From Flavobacteriales bacterium (GTDB lineage: Bacteria > Bacteroidota > Bacteroidia > Flavobacteriales_F > PHOS-HE28): a stretch of 64,000 nucleotides of DNA. How positions within the stretch are numbered: the stretch's first letter is position 1; each line of letters starts with the position of its first letter. Below the pieces are notes generated by a model. That model was not told where the DNA came from. It did no database searches and was given only the letters and a program-made list of their open reading frames with translations. The stretch spans positions 310,001 to 374,000 of the forward strand of contig JADKAN010000001.1 of the NCBI GenBank assembly GCA_016719225.1, read 5' to 3'. Shown here piece by piece: positions 1 to 8,152 of this stretch. Position numbers and translations under genes: made by a program.

Positions 1-2
1 TG

Positions 3-734
3 CTCGCCATGCGGAACCAGTTCGAGAAAGCCGAAGCGGACCTGAAGCGGGCCAAGAACATGGCCGCAGGTGGAGCCATGACCGCGCAACAAGTGGAACA
101 GGCGGAACTCGCCGTTCGCAACGGAGAAGCCCAGTTGAAAGCTGCGGAGGATCGCCTGCGCAAAACCTCCATCAAGGCACCCGTGAGCGGTTACATCAAC
201 GATGACCATGTGCAACAGGGCAGCTACATCAGCCCGGGCATGGAACTCTTCCAGCTGGTGGATATCAGCACATTGAAACTGAACGTGAAGGTGCCCGAAA
301 GCCGCGTGCTGGAAATGACCAAAGGCAAACCGGTGGCCATCACCCTGAAGGTGCTGCCATCGGCCACCTTCACCGGCACCATCTCCAACGTGAGCATGAA
401 AGCCGATGAGGCCTTGAAGTACAACACCGAGATCGAGCTGAAGAACCCCAAGGACAGTCCGCTGAAGGCGGGAATGTATGCCGTGGCCACCTTCCAGGAA
501 AGCACCGCACAGGAGTACCTCGTGGTGGACCGCAGCGCATTGGTGGGCAGCGTGAAAGCGCCGCAGGTCTATGTGGTACAGGACGACATTGCACGCTTGC
601 GCGATGTGGTGATCGGCCAGGTGACCGCGGACAAAATGGTGGTCGAGAGCGGCCTCGAAGCGGGCGACAGCGTGGTGCTGAGCGGCCAGATCAACTTAAC
701 GGACAGTACCCGGATCAAGGCCATCGCGCAGTGA
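3..734 (+). CDS. RND efflux periplasmic adaptor subunit (HlyD/MFP family), 5' end outside window
   Basis: Partial gene: the frame is open to the left edge, so the true start is outside the window. What remains is the end of the coiled-coil hairpin (AEADLKRAKNM, then QVEQAELAVRNGEAQLKAAEDRL), the second half of the lipoyl domain (IKAPVSGYINDDHVQQGSYI), a beta-barrel domain and the membrane-proximal domain ending GDSVVLSGQINLTDSTRIKAI. That order is standard for membrane fusion proteins that link an inner-membrane RND pump to a TolC channel. The permease gene follows after 18 bases, so the two are almost certainly co-transcribed. The substrate cannot be inferred. Confidence 0.93.
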   Translation, partial: LAMRNQFEKAEADLKRAKNMAAGGAMTAQQVEQAELAVRNGEAQLKAAEDRLRKTSIKAPVSGYINDDHVQQGSYISPGMELFQLVDISTLKLNVKVPESRVLEMTKGKPVAITLKVLPSATFTGTISNVSMKADEALKYNTEIELKNPKDSPLKAGMYAVATFQESTAQEYLVVDRSALVGSVKAPQVYVVQDDIARLRDVVIGQVTADKMVVESGLEAGDSVVLSGQINLTDSTRIKAIAQ

Positions 735-752
735 TCCCAACGAATCAGCAAA

Positions 753-3700
753 ATGAAGATCACACGCTTATCCATCACCCGCCCCACGCTTGTGGTCGTA
801 GTGATGACCTTATTGGTGGGCCTCGGCCTGTTCACCTACGGTTCGCTCAACTACGAGCTGTTGCCGAAGATCACATCCCCCGTGGTGTCGGTGAGCACCG
901 CCTATCCCGGCGCTTCGCCCGGCGAGGTGGAGAACACCGTAACGAAGAAGTTGGAGGATGCACTTTCCTCGCTGGAAGGGGTGAAGAAGATGAGCTCCAC
1001 CAGCATGGAGAGCTTTTCCCTGATCACGATCGAACTGGTGCAAGGTTCGGATGTGGACCTCGCCCTGCAGGATGCCCAGCGCAAGGTGAACGCCATCATC
1101 AGCGACCTGCCCGATGATGCGAAGACACCATCCCTCGGGAAGTTCGATATCAGCGCGATGCCCATTATGCACTTGGGCGTATCCGGAAAGCTGGCACCCA
1201 CCGATCTCTATGACCTGGTGAAGAACAAGGTGCAGCCCGGTCTGGCAAAGATCCCGGGTGTGGCGGATGTGAAGATCCAAGGGGGGCAAGAGCGCGAGAT
1301 CGTGGTGAACGTGGATGCCGATCGCTTGGTGGCCTTTGGCTTGAACATGAACGACGTGAGCCAAGCCGTGCGCAACGCCAACATGGACTTTCCCACGGGC
1401 AAGGTGAAGCGTGCCGATGGGCAGACACTGATCCGCTTGAGCGGTAAGTACACTTCCGTGGAGCAATTGAACGACCTGGTGGTGAAGCGTCGCCCGGACG
1501 GAAGCTTGATCCGCCTGAACGAGCTGGCCCAAGTGGTGGACAGCGAGAAGGAGCCGGAGATCATCAGCCGCGTGGACGGTGCCGATGCCATCGGCCTGAG
1601 CATCCAGAAACAGACCGATGCGAACGCGGTGGCGCTGAGCGAACAGGTCCGCAAGCGGATCGGCGAACTGGAGAAGCAATATGCTTCTGTCGGCCTCAGC
1701 ATCAGCATTCCTACCGATACCTCAACCTTCACCTTGGAGGCGGCGAACCACGTGATCTTCGACCTGATCCTTGCCATTATCCTGGTTGCCTTGGTGATGC
1801 TGCTTTTCCTGCACAGCATCCGCAACGCGGTGATCGTGATGTTGGCCGTGCCTGCGGCGCTGATCGCCACGTTCACCGTGATGTACCTCATGGGCTTCTC
1901 GCTCAACCTGATGTCCTTGCTCGGCCTTTCGTTGGTGGTGGGCATTCTGGTGGACGATTCCATCGTGGTGGTGGAGAACATCCACCGGCACATGGAAATG
2001 GGGAAATCCGCAGCGCAAGCCGCCTATGATGGACTGCGCGAGATCGGCCTCACGGTCGTCTCCATCACCCTGGTGATCGTGGCCGTGTTCCTGCCCATCG
2101 CCATGACCGGAGGCATGATCAGCGATCTGCTGTTCCAGTTCTCCATCGTAGTGGCCACGAGCACTTTGCTCAGCATGTTCATCGCCTTCACCATGGTGCC
2201 GCTGATGGCTTCGCGCTTCGCGAAGCTGGAGCACTTGAATGGCAAGACCATCACGGGCCGCTTCTTCCTGTGGTTCGAAAAGCAACTGACCCGCGTCGAG
2301 AAGGGTCTTACCGATCTGCTGGAATGGTCCTTCGGCCACAAGCGCTGGTTGTTCGGCATCACCTTGGTGTTGCTGATCGGTTCCTTCGCCTTGGTAGGCA
2401 TGGGCTTCATCGGCGCAGAGTTCGTCGCGGCTGGTGATCGCGGCCAGTTCTATGTCCGCGTGGAATTGCCCAAGAACGCCACGTTGGAACAGACCGACCG
2501 GATGACCAAGAAGGTGGAACATTTCCTGGCGCAGGAATCCATCGTGCAGTCCGTCACCACCACGGTGGGGCAGTCCAGCGGTCGCATGAGCACCACCGCT
2601 ACGCCTTACGTGGCCGAGGTGAACGTGAACCTGGTGCCCGCCGCTGAGCGTGGAAAGAGCACGGCGCTCTTTGCCCGCGAGACCAAGATCGCCTTGGAGG
2701 AGAAGTTCGTCGGCGCCAAGTTCAGCACCGTGCCGGTGAACATCATGGGCAGTGCCGATGAAGCACCCGTGAACGTGATCGTGCAAGGGCCGGACATGGA
2801 CAAGGTGATCGCGGCCGCACCCTTGGTGATGGACGCGGTGCGCAAGATCGAAGGCACGTCGGAACTGAAGATGAGCGTGGAAGGTGGAAACCCGGAGATC
2901 GATGTGCAGGTGGACCGCAGCAAAATGGCGGACCTCGGCCTCACCATGGACAAGGTGGGCGGCAACATGCGCACGGCCTTCAGCGGCGATCGCGATAGCA
3001 AGTACCGCGATGGCGAGAACGAATATGATATCGCCGTGCAGCTGGATGGCTTCGACCGGCGCTCTTCGGCGGACGTGGGTGCGCTTACCGTGATCAACGA
3101 CAAGGGTACCCCGGTGCAGCTGGGGCAGTTCGCCAACATCGGTGAGAGCACGGGCCCTTCCAAGCTGGAGCGCATCGACAAGGTTCCATCACTCTCCGTG
3201 CAAGCGCAGGTGCTCGGCCGCCCCGTGGGGACGGTAGGCGCTGAAGTGAAAGCAGCAGTAGCCAAGCTCGATCTGCCCGCCGGTGTTACCGTGAAGATGG
3301 GCGGACAGCTGGAGCAACAGGGAGAAGCGTTCGGTAGCCTCGGGCTTGCCTTGCTCGCCTCGCTGGTGCTGGTCTACCTCATCATGGTGGTGTTGTATGA
3401 CAACTACGTTCACCCGCTGGTGGTGATGTTCTCCTTGCCGTTGGCGATCATCGGGGCGTTCATCGCCTTGGCGCTGGCGAAGCAATCGCTCAGCATCTTC
3501 TCCATCCTGGGCTTGATCATGTTGATCGGTCTGGTGGCCAAGAACGCCATCCTCGTGGTGGACTTCACCAACCAGATGATCGCTGCCGGGCAGGATGTGA
3601 AGACCGCCTTGGTACAAGCCGTACACACGCGCTTCCGCCCGATCCTGATGACCACGTTGGCCATGGTCTTCGGCATGATGCCGATCGCACTGGCCAGCGG

Positions 3701-3977
3701 TCCCGGAGCGGAATGGAAGAACGGATTGGCCTGGGTGCTCATCGGCGGATTGCTCAGCTCCATGCTGCTCACGCTGCTGGTGGTGCCCGTGATCTATTAC
3801 CTCTTCGACCGCATCATGGAACGCTTCGGCTGGAACAAGAAGGTGGTGATCGAGCTCAACGACGACGAGCTGCACAACAGCGAAGTGATGGAGGCGCTGA
3901 ATGCGAAGACGACGAAGACGAAGACCCCGAACGACACGGCCTTATCCGGGGCCGAGGGAGCGTTGGCGCTTTCGTAG
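753..3977 (+). CDS. Efflux RND transporter permease (AcrB/HAE-1-like)
   Basis: A full-length RND inner-membrane proton antiporter of 1074 residues. It has an N-terminal membrane helix (about 12-32), a first large periplasmic loop, a central helix bundle and a duplicated second half. The helix-4 motif GILVDDSIVVVENIHR holds the paired aspartates (about residues 400-401) that form the proton relay in AcrB-type pumps, so it should be active. The second half repeats the pattern with GLIMLIGLVAKNAILVVDFTNQ. It lies 18 bases after its adaptor gene and is followed by a strong intrinsic terminator, so it is the last gene of the operon. The last ~40 residues are a low-complexity polar tail. Drug-type (HAE) is favoured over heavy-metal type (HME) by the adaptor and loop style, without certainty. 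Confidence 0.96.
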   Translation: MKITRLSITRPTLVVVVMTLLVGLGLFTYGSLNYELLPKITSPVVSVSTAYPGASPGEVENTVTKKLEDALSSLEGVKKMSSTSMESFSLITIELVQGSDVDLALQDAQRKVNAIISDLPDDAKTPSLGKFDISAMPIMHLGVSGKLAPTDLYDLVKNKVQPGLAKIPGVADVKIQGGQEREIVVNVDADRLVAFGLNMNDVSQAVRNANMDFPTGKVKRADGQTLIRLSGKYTSVEQLNDLVVKRRPDGSLIRLNELAQVVDSEKEPEIISRVDGADAIGLSIQKQTDANAVALSEQVRKRIGELEKQYASVGLSISIPTDTSTFTLEAANHVIFDLILAIILVALVMLLFLHSIRNAVIVMLAVPAALIATFTVMYLMGFSLNLMSLLGLSLVVGILVDDSIVVVENIHRHMEMGKSAAQAAYDGLREIGLTVVSITLVIVAVFLPIAMTGGMISDLLFQFSIVVATSTLLSMFIAFTMVPLMASRFAKLEHLNGKTITGRFFLWFEKQLTRVEKGLTDLLEWSFGHKRWLFGITLVLLIGSFALVGMGFIGAEFVAAGDRGQFYVRVELPKNATLEQTDRMTKKVEHFLAQESIVQSVTTTVGQSSGRMSTTATPYVAEVNVNLVPAAERGKSTALFARETKIALEEKFVGAKFSTVPVNIMGSADEAPVNVIVQGPDMDKVIAAAPLVMDAVRKIEGTSELKMSVEGGNPEIDVQVDRSKMADLGLTMDKVGGNMRTAFSGDRDSKYRDGENEYDIAVQLDGFDRRSSADVGALTVINDKGTPVQLGQFANIGESTGPSKLERIDKVPSLSVQAQVLGRPVGTVGAEVKAAVAKLDLPAGVTVKMGGQLEQQGEAFGSLGLALLASLVLVYLIMVVLYDNYVHPLVVMFSLPLAIIGAFIALALAKQSLSIFSILGLIMLIGLVAKNAILVVDFTNQMIAAGQDVKTALVQAVHTRFRPILMTTLAMVFGMMPIALASGPGAEWKNGLAWVLIGGLLSSMLLTLLVVPVIYYLFDRIMERFGWNKKVVIELNDDELHNSEVMEALNAKTTKTKTPNDTALSGAEGALALS

Positions 3978-3999
3978 TCCCAGCGATCCTGAAATGGAA

Positions 4000-4032
4000 A
4001 GCCCCAAGCATCGAAATGCTTGGGGCTTTTTC
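4000..4032 (+). terminator. Intrinsic terminator after the RND operon
   Basis: A perfect 12-bp stem (AGCCCCAAGCAT at 4000-4011 pairs with 4016-4027) with a CGAA tetraloop, followed by a run of T. It starts 22 bases after the permease stop. On the minus strand the hairpin is followed only by a short T run, so it may weakly stop the converging nucleotidyltransferase transcript as well. Confidence 0.93.
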
Positions 4033-4077
4033 GTTCCTATCGCTTCGCTGCCTGCGGCCAAGCGCGTTGAGCACGGT

Positions 4078-4374
4078 TCACTCGATCACCGGGACCAGTT
4101 CATCCTGGATCTCGGACAGGAATTCCGGCGAAACGCAATGCAGGTCCAGCACATGCACGTGGATGGGAAGGCCGCTCGCGCTGAAGGCCTCGTTCAAAGC
4201 GGTCATTGCCCGGACGTCGAGCTCCTTTTCACCTTTCACCGCAAGCTCCAGATCACTGTGGCGCTTTGCATGTCCGCTCACTCGTGCCCCAAAGGCCCAC
4301 ACTTGGGCATGCGGCAATTGCTTTCGCAGAATGGAAAGTACCACGTTCAAGTATTCGGCTTTCAGGTCCAGCAT
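4078..4374 (-). CDS. Small nucleotidyltransferase-domain protein (MNT-like)
   Basis: A 98-residue protein with the pol-beta minimal nucleotidyltransferase signature: FGARVSG...HSDLELAV matches the family pattern G[SA]RxxG...SDhDh. Two features are weaker than consensus: Ala replaces the usual Ser after the first Gly, and the metal motif is D-L-E rather than D-L-D (DhE is tolerated in the fold). Such proteins often pair with a HEPN protein as a toxin-antitoxin or protein-modifying module, but no HEPN gene is adjacent. It lies 10 bases after the arginine decarboxylase stop on the same strand, so it probably shares that transcript. Substrate unknown. Confidence 0.75.
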   Translation of the reverse strand: MLDLKAEYLNVVLSILRKQLPHAQVWAFGARVSGHAKRHSDLELAVKGEKELDVRAMTALNEAFSASGLPIHVHVLDLHCVSPEFLSEIQDELVPVIE

Positions 4375-4384
4375 CGGCGGACTT

Positions 4385-5803
4385 CTACTTGTTCACCACC
4401 GGCTCCTCCTTCTTCGCATAACCCAGCAGGGAAAGCATGCGGTCCGAGCTCTGCATTTCGCTGAAGACACGTTCGGTAAGCGTGCCGTCGGGGAGGCGGT
4501 CGATGAGGAGGTACTTAGGCTTCGGGATGAGGCAGTGCTGGATGCCGCCAAAACCTCCCAAGGTGTCCTGGTAGGCGCCGGTGTTGAAGAAGCCGAGGTA
4601 TTGCGGGCGGTCCTCGCGGAAACGCGGCAGGTAGATGGCGTTCACGTGCTGCTCGCTGTTGTAGTAGTCGTCGCTGTCGCAGGTCATGCCGCCGAGGAAG
4701 ACACGCTCGTACTCGTCCGTCCAGTTGTTGATGGGCAGCATGAGGAAGCGGCGGTTGATGGCCCAAGTGTCGGGCAACGTGGTCATGAAGCTGCCATCGA
4801 TCATGTTCCAGCGCTCCTTCTCGTTCTGCTTCTTCTGGTTGAGGATGCTGAAGAAGGTGGCGCCGCTGTCGCCCACGGTGTAGCTGCCGAACTCGCTGTA
4901 GAGGTTGGGCTCCTGCACGCCGTTCTCCTCGCAGATGTCCTTGATGCGGCCCACGATCTCGCCGATCATGTAGTCCACGTCGAAGTGGCGGTTGAGGCTG
5001 TTGTCGATGGGCAGTCCGCCGCCGATGTCGAGCGTATCCAGGGTGGGGCAGAGCTTCTTCAGGTCGCAATACACGTTGACGCACTTGGTGAGCTCGTTCC
5101 AGTAGTAGGCGCTGTCGCTGATGCCGGTGTTGATGAAGAAGTGCATGAGCTTCAGCTTGAATTTGCGCTGCTTGCTCACGTTGCGCATGTAGAACGGGAT
5201 GATGTCCTTGTAGCCCACGCCCAACCGGCTGGTGTAGAATTCGAACTTCGGCGCTTCTTCTGCCGCGATGCGGATGCCGATGTCGCACGGACCGGTGATG
5301 GCCTCGTCCAATGCCCACAGCTCGCTCATGTTGTCGATGATGGGGATGGTGCGCACGCCGCTATCCGCCAGGCGGCCGATGTTGCGTATGTAGCGCTCGT
5401 CCTTGTAGCCGTTGCAGAGGATGGTGGCGGTGCGTGGCATTTCACCCGAGGCCATCAGCCGCTCGATGATGTCGATGTCGTAAGCGCTGCTGGTCTCCAG
5501 GCTCGCACCCTTCTTCAGCACCTCGGTCATCACATAACTGAACTGGTTGCTCTTGGTGCAATAGAAGTACTCGTACGTACCGTGGTAATCGTGTTCCTTG
5601 TAGGCCTTGGCGAAGGAGTCGCGTGCCTGATCGATCTTCTCGCCGATCTTGGGCAGGTACATCACCCGTAGCGGTGTGCCATGCCTCTTGAGGATGTCCA
5701 TCAACGGCAGGTCGTTCCAGGTCAGCAGCTCATTGTCGAACTTGAATTCCCGCTGTGGGAAGTCAAAGGTCTGCTCGATCAGGTCGATGTAACGGGTCTT
5801 CAT
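4385..5803 (-). CDS. speA: Arginine decarboxylase, PLP fold-III family
   Basis: Decarboxylates arginine to agmatine, the first step of the agmatine route to polyamines. The 472-residue protein has the alanine-racemase-like TIM barrel with the expected PLP lysine in YCTKSNQF, the phosphate-binding loop LDIGGGLPI, and a C-terminal beta domain carrying TCDSDDYYN. It is the shorter Bacteroidota form, without the long insertions of the enterobacterial SpeA. The start at 5803 (MKTRYIDLIEQ) is preferred; the frame extends 40 codons upstream but that part is Arg/Pro/Ser-rich and looks non-coding. A diaminopimelate or other basic amino-acid decarboxylase is the main alternative. The small nucleotidyltransferase gene follows after 10 bases. 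Confidence 0.9.
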   Translation of the reverse strand: MKTRYIDLIEQTFDFPQREFKFDNELLTWNDLPLMDILKRHGTPLRVMYLPKIGEKIDQARDSFAKAYKEHDYHGTYEYFYCTKSNQFSYVMTEVLKKGASLETSSAYDIDIIERLMASGEMPRTATILCNGYKDERYIRNIGRLADSGVRTIPIIDNMSELWALDEAITGPCDIGIRIAAEEAPKFEFYTSRLGVGYKDIIPFYMRNVSKQRKFKLKLMHFFINTGISDSAYYWNELTKCVNVYCDLKKLCPTLDTLDIGGGLPIDNSLNRHFDVDYMIGEIVGRIKDICEENGVQEPNLYSEFGSYTVGDSGATFFSILNQKKQNEKERWNMIDGSFMTTLPDTWAINRRFLMLPINNWTDEYERVFLGGMTCDSDDYYNSEQHVNAIYLPRFREDRPQYLGFFNTGAYQDTLGGFGGIQHCLIPKPKYLLIDRLPDGTLTERVFSEMQSSDRMLSLLGYAKKEEPVVNK

Positions 5804-6682
5804 GGAACGGCGCGGAAGTATTTTGGAATGGGCGTGAAGGAAGGGTCGCGCAGGACGGAAGATCCTCGGCGAACGAAAAGCAGGCGTGTGACAAACTCCA
5901 CCTCTGGACCGGGAACCGCGCAATTGGCGTGGTACATTCCGGAGGCGTGGAGAGCTGTCATCAGCGGAAAGGTGCAGCGGTGCCCAAAGGGACCATGGCC
6001 TTCATGGAAAGCGCGGAGCCGCGGCGATGCCGGAGGCTCAGGAGGGAAGGGACGCGCAGGGAGGTCATGCCGCAGGGACAGTGCAAAGTAAAAGGTTGGA
6101 GCGCGGGGTTCCGTAAAATGGTCGAAATTCCTTTTTTGCGGTCAGGCCATGCTTCACACCGGAATGGGAGGTCATACGTTGCATGATCTTGCGGAGCAGG
6201 ACTTGAATGAATAGGGTCGGAGCCTGATCCTCCCGCAGAGTCTTTCAAAGAATTACCTGCGGCAAACAGAGGACCCTGCGCCTTTGGATAGCAGGAGCCG
6301 AACCTCAAACATCCATGACCCCCAATGGTCTTTTTCATCACCTTCGCTATGTTGGTTCTGTAGGACCGCCGGAAGGATACCTATACTCATCCGCTCCGGC
6401 CATAGGGGGGGGGCAGCTTCATAAGATCTTGATGGACCAGCATGGATAAGATCTCACAAGTCGCCCCCCGCCGTTCACGCTGGAGCGCCATTTTGGTTGG
6501 CGGGGAAGACTTGCTGAAGCGTGGTCTGCCTTTCCCCTCACCGGAACAGAAGATTAAAAATAGGACAAAAAAGATGCACTGGTAAAGGATTTTTTGTGAC
6601 CTTAGCGACACGATGAGGCGCGTGAAACCATATTCAAACGCAGCACCGAGAAAGGTTACTAGCCATGTCTGCTATGCCGAAC
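5804..6682. other. Gene-poor intergenic region
   Basis: About 880 bases with no convincing gene. Several open frames exist on both strands (for example 5961-6341 minus and 6387-6611 minus), but they lack recognisable domains, are rich in Arg, Ser and Pro, and overlap each other. A run of nine G lies at 6405-6413. An AT-richer stretch at 6545-6600 may hold a promoter, but no clear Bacteroidota -7 element was found. It leads into the octamer array. Confidence 0.6.
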
Positions 6683-6794
6683 ATCGGCTCATCGGCTCCT
6701 CGGCTCATCGGCTCCTCGGCTCATCGGCTCATCGGCTCATCGGCTCATCGGCTCATCGGCTCATCGGCTCATCGGCTCATCGGCTCATCGGCTC
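6683..6794. repeat. 14-copy octanucleotide tandem repeat (ATCGGCTC)
   Basis: Fourteen contiguous 8-bp units fill 112 bases exactly. Twelve are ATCGGCTC, while the third (6699-6706) and fifth (6715-6722) are CTCGGCTC. The purity suggests recent expansion by slippage. Since 8 is not a multiple of 3, the array reads as an 8-residue repeat in a weak plus-strand frame (6613-6915) that resembles no protein family. It does not look like CRISPR: there are no spacers. Confidence 0.97.
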
Positions 6795-6834
6795 ATCAAA
6801 GGAGCTAAAAGTAACCTCTTCCCTTCATGCAATG

Positions 6835-6867
6835 AAAAAGCCCCCGGTGCTATCAACACCAGGGGCT
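6835..6867 (-). terminator. Intrinsic terminator, minus strand, with no visible gene before it
   Basis: On the minus strand a GC-rich stem (6857-6867 with 6839-6849, one C/A mismatch, 7-base loop) is followed at once by TTTTT (6835-6839). No minus-strand gene lies upstream for almost 4 kb, so the transcript it would end is unknown: an untracked small RNA, a very short gene, or the relic of a lost gene. Confidence 0.75.
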
Positions 6868-7087
6868 GGTCGCTCATGTCCCACCTTACCGCGAAGAAAG
6901 ATGAACAAAAGCTGAACAAAGGTATGGCAAAGGCTCAAGCAAAGTAAGCCTCGCCACCGTAGCCACCGGACTAACTTTTGGCATGCCCCGCCAACGCCGC
7001 GCGGCGAAAGGGCATTAGTGTAGCGGTTTTTTTGACCGGCATGATGCGCTCGGTCGATACGAAGACTTCACAAGTTACTAGGAAACT

Positions 7088-8110
7088 ATGCAGCGCAAAA
7101 GCAACGAACGAATGGTAAAGAATTGGGCGTTTCGCGCCCTGCTCAGCCTTTTGGTTGCTCCAAGTTCTTTGCATGGTAGTTGTCAAAACTTGGTGCCCAA
7201 CGCTGGTTTTGAGGAGACCGATAGTTGTCGGCTTATCCTTGGCTTGGGAGACATCCACGATTGGTACAGCGCCTACTTGACACCTGACCACCTGCAAAGC
7301 TGTTTGCCTTATGGTGCGGTAAATGGCCTGCCCATGAATATGTTCACCTACCAAGAGCCCTTTGAGGGGAATTCTTGCATTGGTCTTGCTACCTATGCAT
7401 CTCTAAGCGGGGTTGAGCAACGGGAATGGATCATGGCAACTTTGTTGACAGCACTGGTGCCGGGGCAGACCTATTATTGCAGTTTCCGCGCCAATGCGGG
7501 CTTCGGTGGCAATGATCTCTATCCGCAGATCTGGCTGGCCAGCAACCATGTGGGCATGCTCTTCACCACCTACGACCGGCACTGGGATGAGTATGGCCCG
7601 TACCCCGAAGCCTTGAATAGGGCGGATATCCAATATCCCATGGTGCTTACTGATACAGTAGGCTGGACCTTGGTGAGCGGCAGTTTTGTGGCGGATAGTG
7701 CATATACCTACGTGATGCTGGGGAATTTCTTCAGTAATGCCCAAAGCGATACTGTTCACTTCGCAAACCCGGACACGATCTTTCCATGGTATAACATCAG
7801 TTACACCTTGATAGATGCCGTTTGTGTTTCACCCGTTCCCAACGGTTGCGAACAGGTCCATGGTATCGACGAGATGTCTGGGGATGCTCCCTTCGTTTAT
7901 CCAAACCCGGCTACCGATGAATTGTTCATCGGCAGGTCGGCGGGGATGGAAGTTGAAGTGGTGGATGTGCTGGGCCGACGGGTGTGGCAAGGCAACGTAG
8001 TAGGGGACCGGTATGCCATAATGGTGGCCAATTGGGCGCGTGGGTCTTACTTGTTGCGGGTGCATGGAACAAAAGAAAAGCAAGCGGTGAAGTTCGTCTT
8101 GATCGAGTAA
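7088..8110 (+). CDS. Secreted protein with T9SS type A sorting domain
   Basis: A 340-residue exported protein of unknown function. It has a signal peptide (hydrophobic core AFRALLSLLVAPSS, cleavage near SCQ-NLV), then a body starting NLVPNAGFEETDSC. That opening is common to carbohydrate-binding-like domains in Bacteroidota cargo proteins. The last ~75 residues form a T9SS type A C-terminal domain: FVYPNPATDELFIG, then VEVVDVLGRRVWQG and SYLLRVHGTKEKQAVKFVL. The annotated Met has an alternative at codon 9 (7112), which gives a more typical signal peptide. It lies 42 bases before the next gene on the same strand. Probably surface-exposed or released. Confidence 0.88.
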   Translation: MQRKSNERMVKNWAFRALLSLLVAPSSLHGSCQNLVPNAGFEETDSCRLILGLGDIHDWYSAYLTPDHLQSCLPYGAVNGLPMNMFTYQEPFEGNSCIGLATYASLSGVEQREWIMATLLTALVPGQTYYCSFRANAGFGGNDLYPQIWLASNHVGMLFTTYDRHWDEYGPYPEALNRADIQYPMVLTDTVGWTLVSGSFVADSAYTYVMLGNFFSNAQSDTVHFANPDTIFPWYNISYTLIDAVCVSPVPNGCEQVHGIDEMSGDAPFVYPNPATDELFIGRSAGMEVEVVDVLGRRVWQGNVVGDRYAIMVANWARGSYLLRVHGTKEKQAVKFVLIE

Positions 8111-8123
8111 GACGCATCATGCC

Positions 8124-8152
8124 GGTCTTTCGACATCAAAAAACGAAAGACC
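8124..8152 (+). promoter_or_regulatory. Perfect inverted repeat ending at the start codon of the S74 gene
   Basis: GGTCTTTCG (8124-8132) pairs perfectly with CGAAAGACC (8144-8152) around an A-rich 11-base loop, and the right arm touches the ATG at 8153. In mRNA this would fold over the ribosome-binding region, leaving only the A-rich loop free. There is no T run, so it is not a terminator for the preceding gene. A regulatory role is inferred from position only. Confidence 0.6.

Noticed and set aside
3713..5671. 652-residue plus-strand open frame
   Set aside because: Antisense of arginine decarboxylase and the end of the RND gene; contains Val/Leu/Ala shadow bias.
5681..6186. Plus-strand open frames antisense to and beyond the speA start
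   Set aside because: Unusual composition, overlap with each other and with speA, no family similarity.
6405..6413. Run of nine G as a phase-variable tract
   Set aside because: It lies in no supported gene or promoter.
6683..6794. CRISPR array
   Set aside because: Contiguous 8-bp units without spacers and no cas genes.
6613..6915. Open frame translating the octamer array into an 8-residue repeat (RLIGSSAH)
   Set aside because: No signal, domain or upstream element; the open frame follows from the repeat lacking stops in that direction.
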